12,361 bases of DNA from UBA12151 sp964600645 (GCA_964600645.1 CAZRJL010000027.1:1-12361); one strand, 5' to 3'; positions 5,519 to 12,098 are shown, counted from the first letter of the stretch. Translations and numbers: made by a program. Notes: a model not told the origin generated them from the letters alone.

Positions 5519-6094
5519 ATGAAGGTTAATGCAAAACTGAAAAACTTAAGAGTTTCTCCTCGTAAAGTCAGATTGACTACCGAATTGATAAAAGGTATGG
5601 AGGTTGGCGATGCGATAGATCAAATAAACGCCAATATAAAACGCGCCAATGAACCTATTGTCAAGTTGATCAAAAGCGCTATTGCTAGCGCGGAGAATGA
5701 TTTTGGATTGGATGCAAGCAATCTTTATATTTCCGATATTCGTGTTGATGCTGGAATTACGTTGAAAAGATGGATGCCTAGGGCTTATGGGCGGGCTACG
5801 CAAATTCTGAAAAGAAGTTCCTGTGTCAAACTCACATTGGATGAAATAGTTGAGGGGAAAAACAGAAAATCAAAACAACAAATCGAGAAAGAGAAAAAAG
5901 CGAGAGAAAAGACTGTAAAGACTGCGGAAAAAGAAATTACCGAAGGCAAAAAAGAATTGAGTGAAAGAGTTGAAGAGAAAAAAGAATCAATCCCGACGGA
6001 TGTAAAAAAGGAACATCATGAGGTTGAAGCGAAAAGAAAAGAAAGCAGGCAATCCGGATGGACGAATAAAATTTTTAGAAGAAAATCAAGCTAG
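5519..6094 (+). CDS. rplV: 50S ribosomal protein L22 (uL22) with long charged C-terminal extension
   Basis: A 191-residue L22; the standard bacterial protein is about 110. Residues 1-112 are the family core: LRVSPRKVRL near the N-terminus, the exit-tunnel hairpin region TLKRWMPRAYGRATQILKR (81-99) and the closing VKLTLDEI. Residues 113-191 are an unusual lysine/glutamate-rich stretch that looks helical, possibly coiled-coil, ending in an aromatic-basic tip WTNKIFRRKSS (181-191). Because L22 lies at the tunnel exit, the tail could extend over the ribosome surface near the emerging peptide; this is inference. No Shine-Dalgarno motif precedes the ATG. The next gene is rplB, not rpsC as in the canonical order. 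Confidence 0.95.
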   Translation: MKVNAKLKNLRVSPRKVRLTTELIKGMEVGDAIDQINANIKRANEPIVKLIKSAIASAENDFGLDASNLYISDIRVDAGITLKRWMPRAYGRATQILKRSSCVKLTLDEIVEGKNRKSKQQIEKEKKAREKTVKTAEKEITEGKKELSERVEEKKESIPTDVKKEHHEVEAKRKESRQSGWTNKIFRRKSS

Positions 6095-6141
6095 GAATCA
6101 AGTGTGAATCAATTAAATTGATAATTTAGTAAAGAAATAGA

Positions 6142-6969
6142 ATGGCGATTAAAGTCTACAAAAGAAATACTGCCGGGCGAAGAAATATGTCGATTGTGAA
6201 GCCCGATAATCTTACCGACAAAAAACCGGAGAAATCTTTGCTCGCAAAAAAAAGCAAAAAGTCCGGAAGATCTCATGGAAAAATTTCCGTGCGTCATATG
6301 GGAGGCGGTCACAAGCAAAAATATCGAGTTATTGATTTTAAACAGAATAAATTCGGTATTTCCGGAAAAGTTGAAGCAATTGAAAAAGATCCGAATAGAA
6401 GTGCCTTGATAGCCCTGGTTTATTATAAAGATGGAGAGAAGCGATATATTATTGCTACCGAAAATATGAAGAAGGGGCAAGAAATAATTACCGATGAAAA
6501 AGCTCCCTTGAAAGAGGGGAATAGATTGAAATTGAAAAATATTCTGCCGGGAACCGTTATTTCCAATATTGAAATTGTTCAAGGAAAGGGAGGTCAAATG
6601 GTTAGAAGTGCCGGATCGGAAGCGATATTGATGGGTATTGACGACAAAATGGCGCAAATAAAATTATCATCCGGGGAAATAAGGTTGATTAACTGTCAAT
6701 GTTATGCAACAATAGGAAAGGTCAGTAATTTTGAACACAATGCGACTCGAATTGGAAAAGCAGGAAAGAGTCGATGGCTCGGAAGACGTCCGGCTGTTCG
6801 AGGAAGCGCGATGAATCCGGTTGATCATCCGCACGGAGGAGGAGAAGGAAGACAGGGAATCGGACTTAAATATCCAAAAACTCCTTGGGGAAAACCGGCA
6901 TTGGGAAAAAAGACTAGAAGAAACAAGAAACATAGTAGCAAATATATAATTAAGCGAAGAACGAAATAA
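6142..6969 (+). CDS. rplB: 50S ribosomal protein L2 (uL2), in a non-canonical position
   Basis: A 275-residue L2 of normal length, needed for subunit association and peptidyl-transferase function. It shows the family N-terminus VYKRNTAGRRNMS, the RNA-binding region GRSHGKISVRHMGGGHKQKYR, and the highly conserved NPVDHPHGGGEGR, whose His229 matches the E. coli position tied to peptidyl transfer. A basic C-terminus KKTRRNKKHSSKYI follows. In bacteria and archaea rplB normally sits between rplW and rpsS; here it lies between rplV and rpsC. The gene is intact, with codon character like its neighbours, so this looks like an old, functional rearrangement. It is 47 bp from rplV and only 7 bp from rpsC. 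Confidence 0.97.
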   Translation: MAIKVYKRNTAGRRNMSIVKPDNLTDKKPEKSLLAKKSKKSGRSHGKISVRHMGGGHKQKYRVIDFKQNKFGISGKVEAIEKDPNRSALIALVYYKDGEKRYIIATENMKKGQEIITDEKAPLKEGNRLKLKNILPGTVISNIEIVQGKGGQMVRSAGSEAILMGIDDKMAQIKLSSGEIRLINCQCYATIGKVSNFEHNATRIGKAGKSRWLGRRPAVRGSAMNPVDHPHGGGEGRQGIGLKYPKTPWGKPALGKKTRRNKKHSSKYIIKRRTK

Positions 6970-6976
6970 CAAGGAT

Positions 6977-7618
6977 ATGGGAAAAAAGGTTAATCCAATA
7001 GGAATAAGACTGGGAATTACCACTTCATGGAGGTCTAAATGGTTTGGCGGAAGAAATTTTGCCAAGAATTTGAAGGAGGATGTGCAAATTCGCCAAGCAA
7101 TAATGAAGCAGTGGAAAACGGCGGCGATTGCTGATGTTAATATTGAAAGAAATTCAGGAATGATAAAGGTTATCATTCTTACATCTCGACCCGGAATGTT
7201 GATTGGACGTGGAGGAACCGGAATTGAAGATATTAACCGTTTGATAAAACAGAAATTTTTTGCAGGTAAAAAAATCGAGTTAAAAGTTGAAGTAAGAGAG
7301 ATTCGTCAGTTTGAAGAAAATGCTCAGTTGGTGGCGCAACAAGTTGCGGAACAATTGGAGAAAAGAATGCCATTTCGAAGAGTTTTGAAATCTACATTGG
7401 ATCAAGTAAGAAAGAATAATAAGATAAAAGGAGTGAAAATTGAAGTATCCGGTAGATTGGGAGGAGCGGAAATGTCCAGACGGGAGTGGCTTTCCAAGGG
7501 AACTATTCCACTACACACTCTTCGCGCTGACATTGATTTTTCCAGAGCGACCGCTATGACCACCTATGGAGCTATCGGAGTGAAGGTTTGGATTTATAAA
7601 GGGGAAGTATTTGAATAA
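6977..7618 (+). CDS. rpsC: 30S ribosomal protein S3 (uS3)
   Basis: A 213-residue S3, part of the mRNA entry channel and its helicase activity. The N-terminus GKKVNPIGIRLGIT is typical. The KH domain carries the RNA-binding GRGG loop at residues 76-79 (SRPGMLIGRGGTGIE). The C-terminal domain has GVKIEVSGRLGGAEMSR and the family end block with GAIGVKVWIYKGE. Shorter than the 233-residue E. coli form, as it lacks the variable C-terminal tail. AAGGA lies at 6971-6975, only one base from the ATG and too close for usual Shine-Dalgarno pairing. It begins 7 bp after rplB. Confidence 0.97.
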   Translation: MGKKVNPIGIRLGITTSWRSKWFGGRNFAKNLKEDVQIRQAIMKQWKTAAIADVNIERNSGMIKVIILTSRPGMLIGRGGTGIEDINRLIKQKFFAGKKIELKVEVREIRQFEENAQLVAQQVAEQLEKRMPFRRVLKSTLDQVRKNNKIKGVKIEVSGRLGGAEMSRREWLSKGTIPLHTLRADIDFSRATAMTTYGAIGVKVWIYKGEVFE

Positions 7619-7635
7619 AGTTTAGAAAAACCATT

Positions 7636-8049
7636 ATGTTAATGATGCCGAGAAAAGTTAAGCACCGAAAGATACACCGCGGAGGAGCCATCAGAGGGGT
7701 TTCCACTCGCGGGGGTAAGGTTAGTTATGGGAAATTCGCTTTAAAGGCTTTGAGTAGCGGTCTTATTAGCGCGCGCCAGATTGAATCAGCCAGACGCGCA
7801 ATGACTCGCTATGTGCAAAGAGGTGGAAAGATTTGGATTAGAATTTTTCCAAGTAAGCCGATGACAAAAAAAGGAGACGAAACCCCGATGGGAAAAGGAA
7901 AGGGAAGTGTCGATCATTTTGTTTCCAAAGTAAGAGCCGGAAGAGTTATGTTTGAGATGGATGGTGTTGACAGAAGTGTGGCGAAAAAAGCGATGCAATT
8001 GGCGGCATATAAACTGGGAATAAAAACTAAGTTCGTAGAAAAAGACTAA
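7636..8049 (+). CDS. rplP: 50S ribosomal protein L16 (uL16)
   Basis: A 137-residue L16, a late-assembling protein near the A-site tRNA elbow. Family blocks are PRKVKHRKIHRG at the N-terminus, SARRAMTRYVQRGGKIWIRI (51-70; the family RNA-binding surface), and PMGKGKGSVDHFV (84-96). The arginine hydroxylated in E. coli (Arg81, before MGKGKG) is replaced here by proline, so that modification is not expected. ATG codons at 7636, 7642 and 7645 compete; I kept 7636 because family members commonly begin M-L-x-P-(K/R), but the protein could be two or three residues shorter. No Shine-Dalgarno sequence is seen. rpmC follows after 4 bp. Confidence 0.96.
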   Translation: MLMMPRKVKHRKIHRGGAIRGVSTRGGKVSYGKFALKALSSGLISARQIESARRAMTRYVQRGGKIWIRIFPSKPMTKKGDETPMGKGKGSVDHFVSKVRAGRVMFEMDGVDRSVAKKAMQLAAYKLGIKTKFVEKD

Positions 8050-8053
8050 TTTT

Positions 8054-8245
8054 ATGAATATTAAGGAAATTAAAGAAAAAAATTCAATTGAACTTGGAAA
8101 GATGTTGATAGAAAAAAGGAGTGAATCACTGCAATTGCGTTTTGATATTCAGTCCAAGCAAGCAAAGACTCACAGAAAATATCGTGATTGTAAACGAAAT
8201 ATTGCCAAAATAATGACGGTTTTAAATAATAACGAAGTAAAATAA
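8054..8245 (+). CDS. rpmC: 50S ribosomal protein L29 (uL29)
   Basis: A 63-residue L29, a two-helix antiparallel protein at the tunnel exit next to L23. The pattern is the family one: an N-terminal MNIKEIKEKNSIELGKML helix, then LQLRFDIQSKQ, and a second helix with the RDCKRNIAKIMTVLN motif. Identification rests on that pattern plus the invariant L16-L29-S17 position. The spacing to rplP is 4 bp, which suggests translational coupling; there is no separate ribosome-binding site. Confidence 0.93.
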   Translation: MNIKEIKEKNSIELGKMLIEKRSESLQLRFDIQSKQAKTHRKYRDCKRNIAKIMTVLNNNEVK

Positions 8246-8267
8246 TATTTTTGTGCGAATGAATAAT

Positions 8268-8537
8268 ATGACAAAAATTACCGAAAAACAAATTAGCAGC
8301 GCTAAAGATGCGTCAAAGAAAAAAATTGGCGGGGTTGTTGTGAGTGATAGGATGGACAAAACCATTATAGTGGCGGTTAATACCCTCAAAACGCATAAAA
8401 AATATCTGAAAAAATATCTGTCTACGAAAAAATACAAGGTTCATGACGAAGATAATGCAAAGAAAATCGGTGATAAAGTTGATTTTGTCGCGTGTCGACC
8501 GGTAAGCGGAGGAAAAAAGTTCATGGTAGCCCAATAA
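8268..8537 (+). CDS. rpsQ: 30S ribosomal protein S17 (uS17)
   Basis: An 89-residue S17, an OB-fold protein that binds helices of 16S rRNA early in assembly. Diagnostic blocks are KKIGGVVVSDRMDKTIIVAV, the lysine-rich HKKYLKKYL turn, KVHDEDNAKKIGD and VACRPVSGGKKF. Three starts are open: GTG 8253, ATG 8259 and ATG 8268. I chose 8268 because it gives the most family-like N-terminus (MTKITEKQ); 8259 would add three residues. The GTG would add five. None has a Shine-Dalgarno sequence. The stop is doubled (TAA TAA at 8535-8540). Confidence 0.94.
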   Translation: MTKITEKQISSAKDASKKKIGGVVVSDRMDKTIIVAVNTLKTHKKYLKKYLSTKKYKVHDEDNAKKIGDKVDFVACRPVSGGKKFMVAQ

Positions 8538-8572
8538 TAAAATAATGATTTGTAAATTGTAAGCCAATATTT

Positions 8573-8938
8573 ATGATACAAGCAGAGACAAAATTGAAAG
8601 TTGCGGATAATTCAGGCGCGAAAGTGATTGAGTGTTTTAAGGTTTTAGGAGGAAGCCGTCGAAGGTATGCCTATATTGGTGATATTATAGTGGCATCAGT
8701 GAAATCATCTGAACCAAGAGGATCGGTTAAAAAAGGTGATAAGGTGAAAGCGCTTGTTGTAAGACAAAAACAATCATTGCGAAGAAAAGACGGATCGCAT
8801 ATCAGATTTGATGAAAATGCAGCTGTGATTGTGGAGGGAATTGAGCCGAAAGGAACACGCGTATTCGGTCCTGTCGCCAGAGAAGTGAAAGAAAAGGGGT
8901 TCAGTAAGGTGGCGTCATTGGCGTTGGAGGTATTATAG
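8573..8938 (+). CDS. rplN: 50S ribosomal protein L14 (uL14)
   Basis: A 121-residue L14 of standard length, a beta-barrel protein at the subunit interface and binding site of the silencing factor RsfS. It shows the family start MIQAETKLKVADNSGAK, the block VLGGSRRRYAYIGDIIVASVK, RRKDGSHIRFDENAAV and the end GTRVFGPVAREVKEKGF. The sequence aligns with the E. coli protein almost without gaps. It follows rpsQ by 35 bp and precedes rplX by 25 bp. Confidence 0.97.
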   Translation: MIQAETKLKVADNSGAKVIECFKVLGGSRRRYAYIGDIIVASVKSSEPRGSVKKGDKVKALVVRQKQSLRRKDGSHIRFDENAAVIVEGIEPKGTRVFGPVAREVKEKGFSKVASLALEVL

Positions 8939-8963
8939 AAATATATAAATTAGAGTAATTATT

Positions 8964-9272
8964 ATGAAGATAAAAAAAGGAGATAAAGTTCAAATAATTT
9001 CCGGAAAAGACAAAGGAAAGAAAGGGGTTGTTTTGCGTTCGATTCCTACTCGGGAAAGAATTGTTGTTGAGGGTGTGAATATCGTTAAAAAGCATTCTCG
9101 AGCAAGAAAAGAAGGGGAAAAAGGAACGCGAGTTGAGATTCCCGTTTCTGTTTCTATTTCTAACGCGATGTTGGTTTGTCCCAAATGTGAAAAATCAACC
9201 AGAATCGGTTATAAAATTGTAAATGAAAAGAAATTTAGAATATGTAAGAAATGTAAAGAAGAAATTCAATGA
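8964..9272 (+). CDS. rplX: 50S ribosomal protein L24 (uL24), zinc-ribbon form
   Basis: A 102-residue L24, an assembly initiator at the tunnel exit. The N-terminal KOW motif is KKGDKVQIISGKDKGKKGVV (4-23). The C-terminal part carries two CxxC pairs, C72-P-K-C75 and C94-K-K-C97, which would bind zinc; many bacterial L24 proteins lack these cysteines. A weak AGAG lies about 10 nt before the ATG. The stop TGA (9270-9272) overlaps the ATG of rplE by 4 nt (ATGA), the only overlap in the operon and a clear sign of translational coupling. Confidence 0.96.
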   Translation: MKIKKGDKVQIISGKDKGKKGVVLRSIPTRERIVVEGVNIVKKHSRARKEGEKGTRVEIPVSVSISNAMLVCPKCEKSTRIGYKIVNEKKFRICKKCKEEIQ

Positions 9273-9811
9273 AAATAACACCGCTTAAAACTAAATATAA
9301 CGAAATAGTTTCCGAGATGAAAAAAGAGTTCGGATACTCGAATATTATGGCTGTTCCGAAAATTCAGAAGGTTGTTGTCAATGTTGGAATCGGAAAGATA
9401 AATAAGGAAAATGAAAAAGTCGAAGAGTTGCTTGCCGCGATAGAAGCTATTACCGGGCAAAAACCAGTGAAAACTCGCGCCAAGAATTCAATTGCTGCAT
9501 TTAAAACAAGAAAGGGGATGGAAATCGGAGTGAAGGTTACTTTGCGTGGAGAAAAGATGTGGAATTTTCTTGATCGATTGATTAATATTGCTTTTCCGAG
9601 AACAAGAGATTTTCAAGGGATAAAAATAAGTGGAGTTGATGAATATGGAAATTTCAGTGTCGGAATTAAAGAGCATCTCGTTTTTCCTGAGATTTCCGCG
9701 GAAAAAACCAAGAATTTATTCGGTCTTCAGATGAATATTCAGACAACTGCGAAAAACAAGAAAGAAGGACAAAGATTATTTCAATTATTGAAATTTCCGT
9801 TTCATAAATAA
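9269..9811 (+). CDS. rplE: 50S ribosomal protein L5 (uL5)
   Basis: A 180-residue L5 of standard length, the 5S rRNA-binding protein of the central protuberance that touches P-site tRNA. Family blocks are VPKIQKVVVNVGIG (29-42), ITGQKPVKTRAKNSIAAFK (61-79), the VTLRGEKMWNFLDRL stretch, GVDEYGNFSVGIKEH (122-136) and the C-terminal MNIQTTAKNKKEGQRLF. The start ATG overlaps the stop of rplX in an ATGA arrangement, so L24 and L5 are probably made in fixed ratio by reinitiation. Confidence 0.97.
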   Translation: MKITPLKTKYNEIVSEMKKEFGYSNIMAVPKIQKVVVNVGIGKINKENEKVEELLAAIEAITGQKPVKTRAKNSIAAFKTRKGMEIGVKVTLRGEKMWNFLDRLINIAFPRTRDFQGIKISGVDEYGNFSVGIKEHLVFPEISAEKTKNLFGLQMNIQTTAKNKKEGQRLFQLLKFPFHK

Positions 9812-9853
9812 TAGAATTTTTTTCAAATAATTAAGGAAGTTTAAGCTAAAAAA

Positions 9854-10039
9854 ATGGCAAAAAAATCAACCCAAGCAAGAGCAAAAAAAACACCTAAATT
9901 TTCCACCAGAGAAGTGAGACGCTGTTGGAAATGCGGAAGAAAGCATGGATATTTGAGAAAATTTGATATTTGTCGAATTTGTTTTCGGGAATTGGCAAGC
10001 AGAGGAGAAATTCCGGGAATAAAGAAGAGTAGTTGGTAA
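9854..10039 (+). CDS. rpsN: 30S ribosomal protein S14 (uS14), zinc-binding type Z
   Basis: A 61-residue S14 of the short, zinc-binding class; the non-zinc class is about 100 residues. Cysteines C24, C27, C40 and C43 form the CWKC and CRIC pairs, and the end KKSSW is the family terminus. It sits in the 30S head near S3 and S10. An AAGGA at 9833-9837 is 16 nt from the ATG, too far for normal Shine-Dalgarno pairing. The 83-bp spacer after this gene is filled by short tandem repeats. Confidence 0.97.
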   Translation: MAKKSTQARAKKTPKFSTREVRRCWKCGRKHGYLRKFDICRICFRELASRGEIPGIKKSSW

Positions 10040-10073
10040 TAAAATGTTAAAATGTTTAAAGCGTTAAATCTGT
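10040..10073 (+). repeat. Degenerate TAAAnnGT tandem repeats after rpsN
   Basis: Four units follow each other directly after the rpsN stop: TAAAATGT (10040-10047), TAAAATGTT (10048-10056), TAAAGCGT (10057-10064) and TAAATCTGT (10065-10073). The period alternates between 8 and 9. No coding or hairpin role is apparent. Confidence 0.5.
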
Positions 10074-10081
10074 TGCAAACG

Positions 10082-10117
10082 ATTAGAACGCATAGAACAA
10101 TTAGAACAATTAGAATA
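10082..10117 (+). repeat. Four-copy 9-bp tandem repeat upstream of rpsH
   Basis: The units are ATTAGAACG, CATAGAACA, ATTAGAACA and ATTAGAATA at 10082, 10091, 10100 and 10109, an exact period of 9. The array ends 5 nt before the rpsH ATG, so it occupies the ribosome-binding region, which has no Shine-Dalgarno motif. Confidence 0.75.
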
Positions 10118-10122
10118 AACTT

Positions 10123-10533
10123 ATGTTAGATCCAATCAGCGACATGTTAACAAGAATCAGAAATGCTCAGACTGCAGGTCTAGGTATTGTCAGAGTGCCT
10201 TCTTCAAAGGTAAAACTTGCGGTTGCGAAAATTTTAAAAGAAGAGGGTTTTGTTGGTGCGGTTGAAATCATGAAAACGGACAAAAAATTTGATTTTATGG
10301 AAATATCCCTGAAATATGATTTTGATAAGGATACTAACTTGAAAGTTCCCGTTATTAGTGGTATTCAAAGAATAAGCAAGGAGGGACAGAGAATTTATGT
10401 GAAAAAAGGAGAAATTCGAAGAGTGAAAAACGGTATGGGAGTTTCGATAATTTCAACATCCAAAGGGGTTGTTTCAGGGGAAAAAGCGCGAAAAGATGGA
10501 TTAGGGGGGGAATTAATTTGTGAAGTCTGGTAG
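10123..10533 (+). CDS. rpsH: 30S ribosomal protein S8 (uS8)
   Basis: A 136-residue S8 (usually about 130), a primary 16S rRNA binder in the central domain. In E. coli it also represses the spc operon by binding the L5 message. Family blocks are DPISDMLTRIRNAQ at the N-terminus, VPSSKVKLAVAKILKEEGF, and the C-terminal RNA-binding region GMGVSIISTSKGVVSGEKA ending GGELICEVW. A run of seven G (10504-10510) near the 3' end is a possible sequencing or replication-slippage site, but the frame is intact. The ATG at 10123 follows a 9-bp repeat array and has no Shine-Dalgarno sequence. Confidence 0.97.
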   Translation: MLDPISDMLTRIRNAQTAGLGIVRVPSSKVKLAVAKILKEEGFVGAVEIMKTDKKFDFMEISLKYDFDKDTNLKVPVISGIQRISKEGQRIYVKKGEIRRVKNGMGVSIISTSKGVVSGEKARKDGLGGELICEVW

Positions 10534-10550
10534 TCGAGAAAATAAAACAC

Positions 10551-10568
10551 ATAAGACTAATAAGACAT
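10551..10568 (+). repeat. Two-copy 9-bp repeat upstream of rplF
   Basis: ATAAGACTA (10551-10559) is followed directly by ATAAGACAT (10560-10568), ending 11 nt before the rplF ATG. The period is the same as in the array upstream of rpsH and the unit is similar in composition. Confidence 0.45.
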
Positions 10569-10579
10569 ATCTTAATAAT

Positions 10580-11119
10580 ATGAGTAGAATAGGAAAAAAA
10601 CCGGTTGAAATAGTTTCCGGAGTCGAGGTTAAAGTCGAGTCCAATACTGTTTTAGTAAAAGGAGTCAAAGGAAATTTGGAGTTTGTTTTTCGTCCGGAAG
10701 TTTCTGTAAAGGTCGAGGATAGTTTGGTGAAAGTTGAGAGAAAGGCCAAATCAAAGCTGGGATCTTCTTTATGGGGAACAACCAGCAGAATTATAGCAAG
10801 TATGATTAAGGGAGTTTCTGAGGGGTTTGAAAAGAAATTGGAGCTTAACGGGGTGGGATATCGCATGGAGGTTGTCGGGAAAAAAATAAAACTGGCTTTG
10901 GGGTTTTCTCATCCGGTGGAAGTTGAGATTCCGGAGGGAATCAGTGCCTCAATTGAGAAGAATGTTATGACGATTTCCGGGATTGATAATCAGAAGGTTG
11001 GACAATTTGCAACTAACATCCGCGCGCTTAAGCCGGTAGAACCTTATAAGGGGAAGGGTTTTAGATATGTTGGAGAAATTGTCAGACGTAAAGAAGGAAA
11101 GAAAGCGTCATCCGATTAA
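10580..11119 (+). CDS. rplF: 50S ribosomal protein L6 (uL6)
   Basis: A 179-residue L6, standard length, near the factor-binding site beside the sarcin-ricin loop. It begins MSRIGKKPVEI, has the first-domain block LWGTTSRIIASMIKGVSEGF, the joint ELNGVGYRM (88-96), LGFSHPVEVEIPEGI and the signature PVEPYKGKGFRYVGE (152-166). The open frame runs upstream to a GTG at 10520 that overlaps rpsH, but the ATG at 10580 gives the family N-terminus and is chosen. No Shine-Dalgarno sequence is present; the spacer carries a two-copy 9-bp repeat instead. Confidence 0.97.
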   Translation: MSRIGKKPVEIVSGVEVKVESNTVLVKGVKGNLEFVFRPEVSVKVEDSLVKVERKAKSKLGSSLWGTTSRIIASMIKGVSEGFEKKLELNGVGYRMEVVGKKIKLALGFSHPVEVEIPEGISASIEKNVMTISGIDNQKVGQFATNIRALKPVEPYKGKGFRYVGEIVRRKEGKKASSD

Positions 11120-11157
11120 ACTATTTAGTTTAGTGTCACTATCATATAATTACAACT

Positions 11158-11508
11158 ATGAATAAAAAAAGTATATTAAGATATCAACGAGGAAAAAGAG
11201 TTCGCGCTAAAATATCCGGAAATGCCGAGAGTCCGCGTCTTTCTGTTTTTAGAAGCTTGCGCGGGGTCTATGTTCAAGCTATTGACGATCAAAATGGAAA
11301 AACGATAGCATCCGCCCAATGGAAAGAGGTAGTGGGTAAGGCCAAAAAGAATGATATTGAGAGAGCTAAGGAAGTCGGAAAATTAATAGCAGAGAAGTGC
11401 TTGAAATTTAATGTTGTCAAAGCGGTTTTTGATAGAAACGGATATAAATATCATGGAAAGATCAAAGCTGTGGCTGAAGGGGCGCGCGAGGGAGGATTAA
11501 AGTTTTAA
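11158..11508 (+). CDS. rplR: 50S ribosomal protein L18 (uL18)
   Basis: A 116-residue L18, which binds 5S rRNA together with L5. Family blocks are RYQRGKRVRAKISG at the basic N-terminus, PRLSVFRSLRGVYVQAIDD (26-44), the AKEVGKLIAEKC helix, and the C-terminal FDRNGYKYHGKIKAVAEGA with REGGLKF at the end. Length matches the family. It is 38 bp behind rplF; the spacer has a small palindrome (AAACTA and TAGTTT, 11118-11131) but no ribosome-binding motif. Confidence 0.96.
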   Translation: MNKKSILRYQRGKRVRAKISGNAESPRLSVFRSLRGVYVQAIDDQNGKTIASAQWKEVVGKAKKNDIERAKEVGKLIAEKCLKFNVVKAVFDRNGYKYHGKIKAVAEGAREGGLKF

Positions 11509-11514
11509 AATACT

Positions 11515-11529
11515 AATTACGAATTTTAC
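11515..11529 (-). repeat. Second copy of the dispersed AATTACGAATTTTAC repeat
   Basis: These 15 bases are the exact reverse complement of 3364-3378 in the rpsJ-rplC spacer, about 8 kb away. The first ten (AATTACGAAT) also match 3309-3318 directly. This copy lies in the rplR-rpsE spacer, 14 nt before the rpsE ATG. Confidence 0.6.
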
Positions 11530-11543
11530 AATTTTTATAATTT

Positions 11544-12059
11544 ATGGATAAAAATAAGGAAAAAAAGGGAAATAAATTTGGCAGAAAACCAAGAAAAGAA
11601 AAGCCCGAATTCGATCAGAAGCTCTTGGATTTGGCCAGAGTTACTCGCGTGGTTAAGGGTGGGCGTCGTTTTCGATTTCGAGCTACATTGGTTATTGGAG
11701 ACCGAAAGGGAAGAGTCGGTGTTGGTGTCGCCAAAGGTGCGGATGTTTCCGACGCAATCGGTAAGGCACTTAATGATGCCAAGAAGAAACTTATCACTGT
11801 TAATATTGTAAAAGGAACTTTGCCTCATGATGTTTCTTGTAAATTGGGAAGCGCAAAAGTTTTGATAAAGCCGGCGACCAAGGGGCGTGGTATTGTTGCC
11901 GGAGGAGCGGTGCGGGCGGTTATGGATTTGGCGGGCGTGCACGATGTTGTTTCAAAATCCCTTGGGACTTCGAATAAATTGAATGTGGCGCGAGCAACGG
12001 TAGCAGCCTTGAAGCAGTTGAGAATAACACCATTAAGGAAAATGTCTGCGGAAAAATAA
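11544..12059 (+). CDS. rpsE: 30S ribosomal protein S5 (uS5)
   Basis: A 171-residue S5, part of the mRNA entry channel and decoding fidelity. After a basic N-terminus, the double-stranded-RNA-binding domain reads VTRVVKGGRRFRFRATLVIG (33-52) with DRKGRVGVGVAKG (53-65). The second domain has LIKPATKGRGIVAGGAVRAV (108-127) and the helix KLNVARATVAALKQL (145-159). Length is normal. The next gene is rplO, not rpmD: L30 is missing, as reported for the Candidate Phyla Radiation. A partial copy of the dispersed AATTACGAAT repeat lies in the spacer before it. Confidence 0.97.
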   Translation: MDKNKEKKGNKFGRKPRKEKPEFDQKLLDLARVTRVVKGGRRFRFRATLVIGDRKGRVGVGVAKGADVSDAIGKALNDAKKKLITVNIVKGTLPHDVSCKLGSAKVLIKPATKGRGIVAGGAVRAVMDLAGVHDVVSKSLGTSNKLNVARATVAALKQLRITPLRKMSAEK

Positions 12060-12098
12060 TTTTTTATCAAGTAGAAGGATTTTGTAAAATTCAAAGCT

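Noticed and set aside
6108..6122. Small palindrome ATCAAT-TAA-ATTGAT before rplB, considered as a scar of the rplB move
   Set aside because: Six AT-rich pairs with a 3-nt loop are expected by chance here; no target duplication or insertion-sequence end is visible.
6109..6657. Long antisense reading frame opposite rplB, and similar antisense frames opposite other ribosomal genes
   Set aside because: They are compositionally odd, match no family and lie wholly opposite well-identified genes.
1501..9272. UGA recoded as glycine (as in Gracilibacteria/SR1)
   Set aside because: TGA ends the flavoprotein, S10 and L24 genes exactly where the families end, and no in-frame TGA occurs inside any gene.
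10520..10579. GTG start for L6 overlapping rpsH
   Set aside because: The extension is low-complexity and derived from the 9-bp repeat; the ATG at 10580 gives the family MSRIGKKP start.
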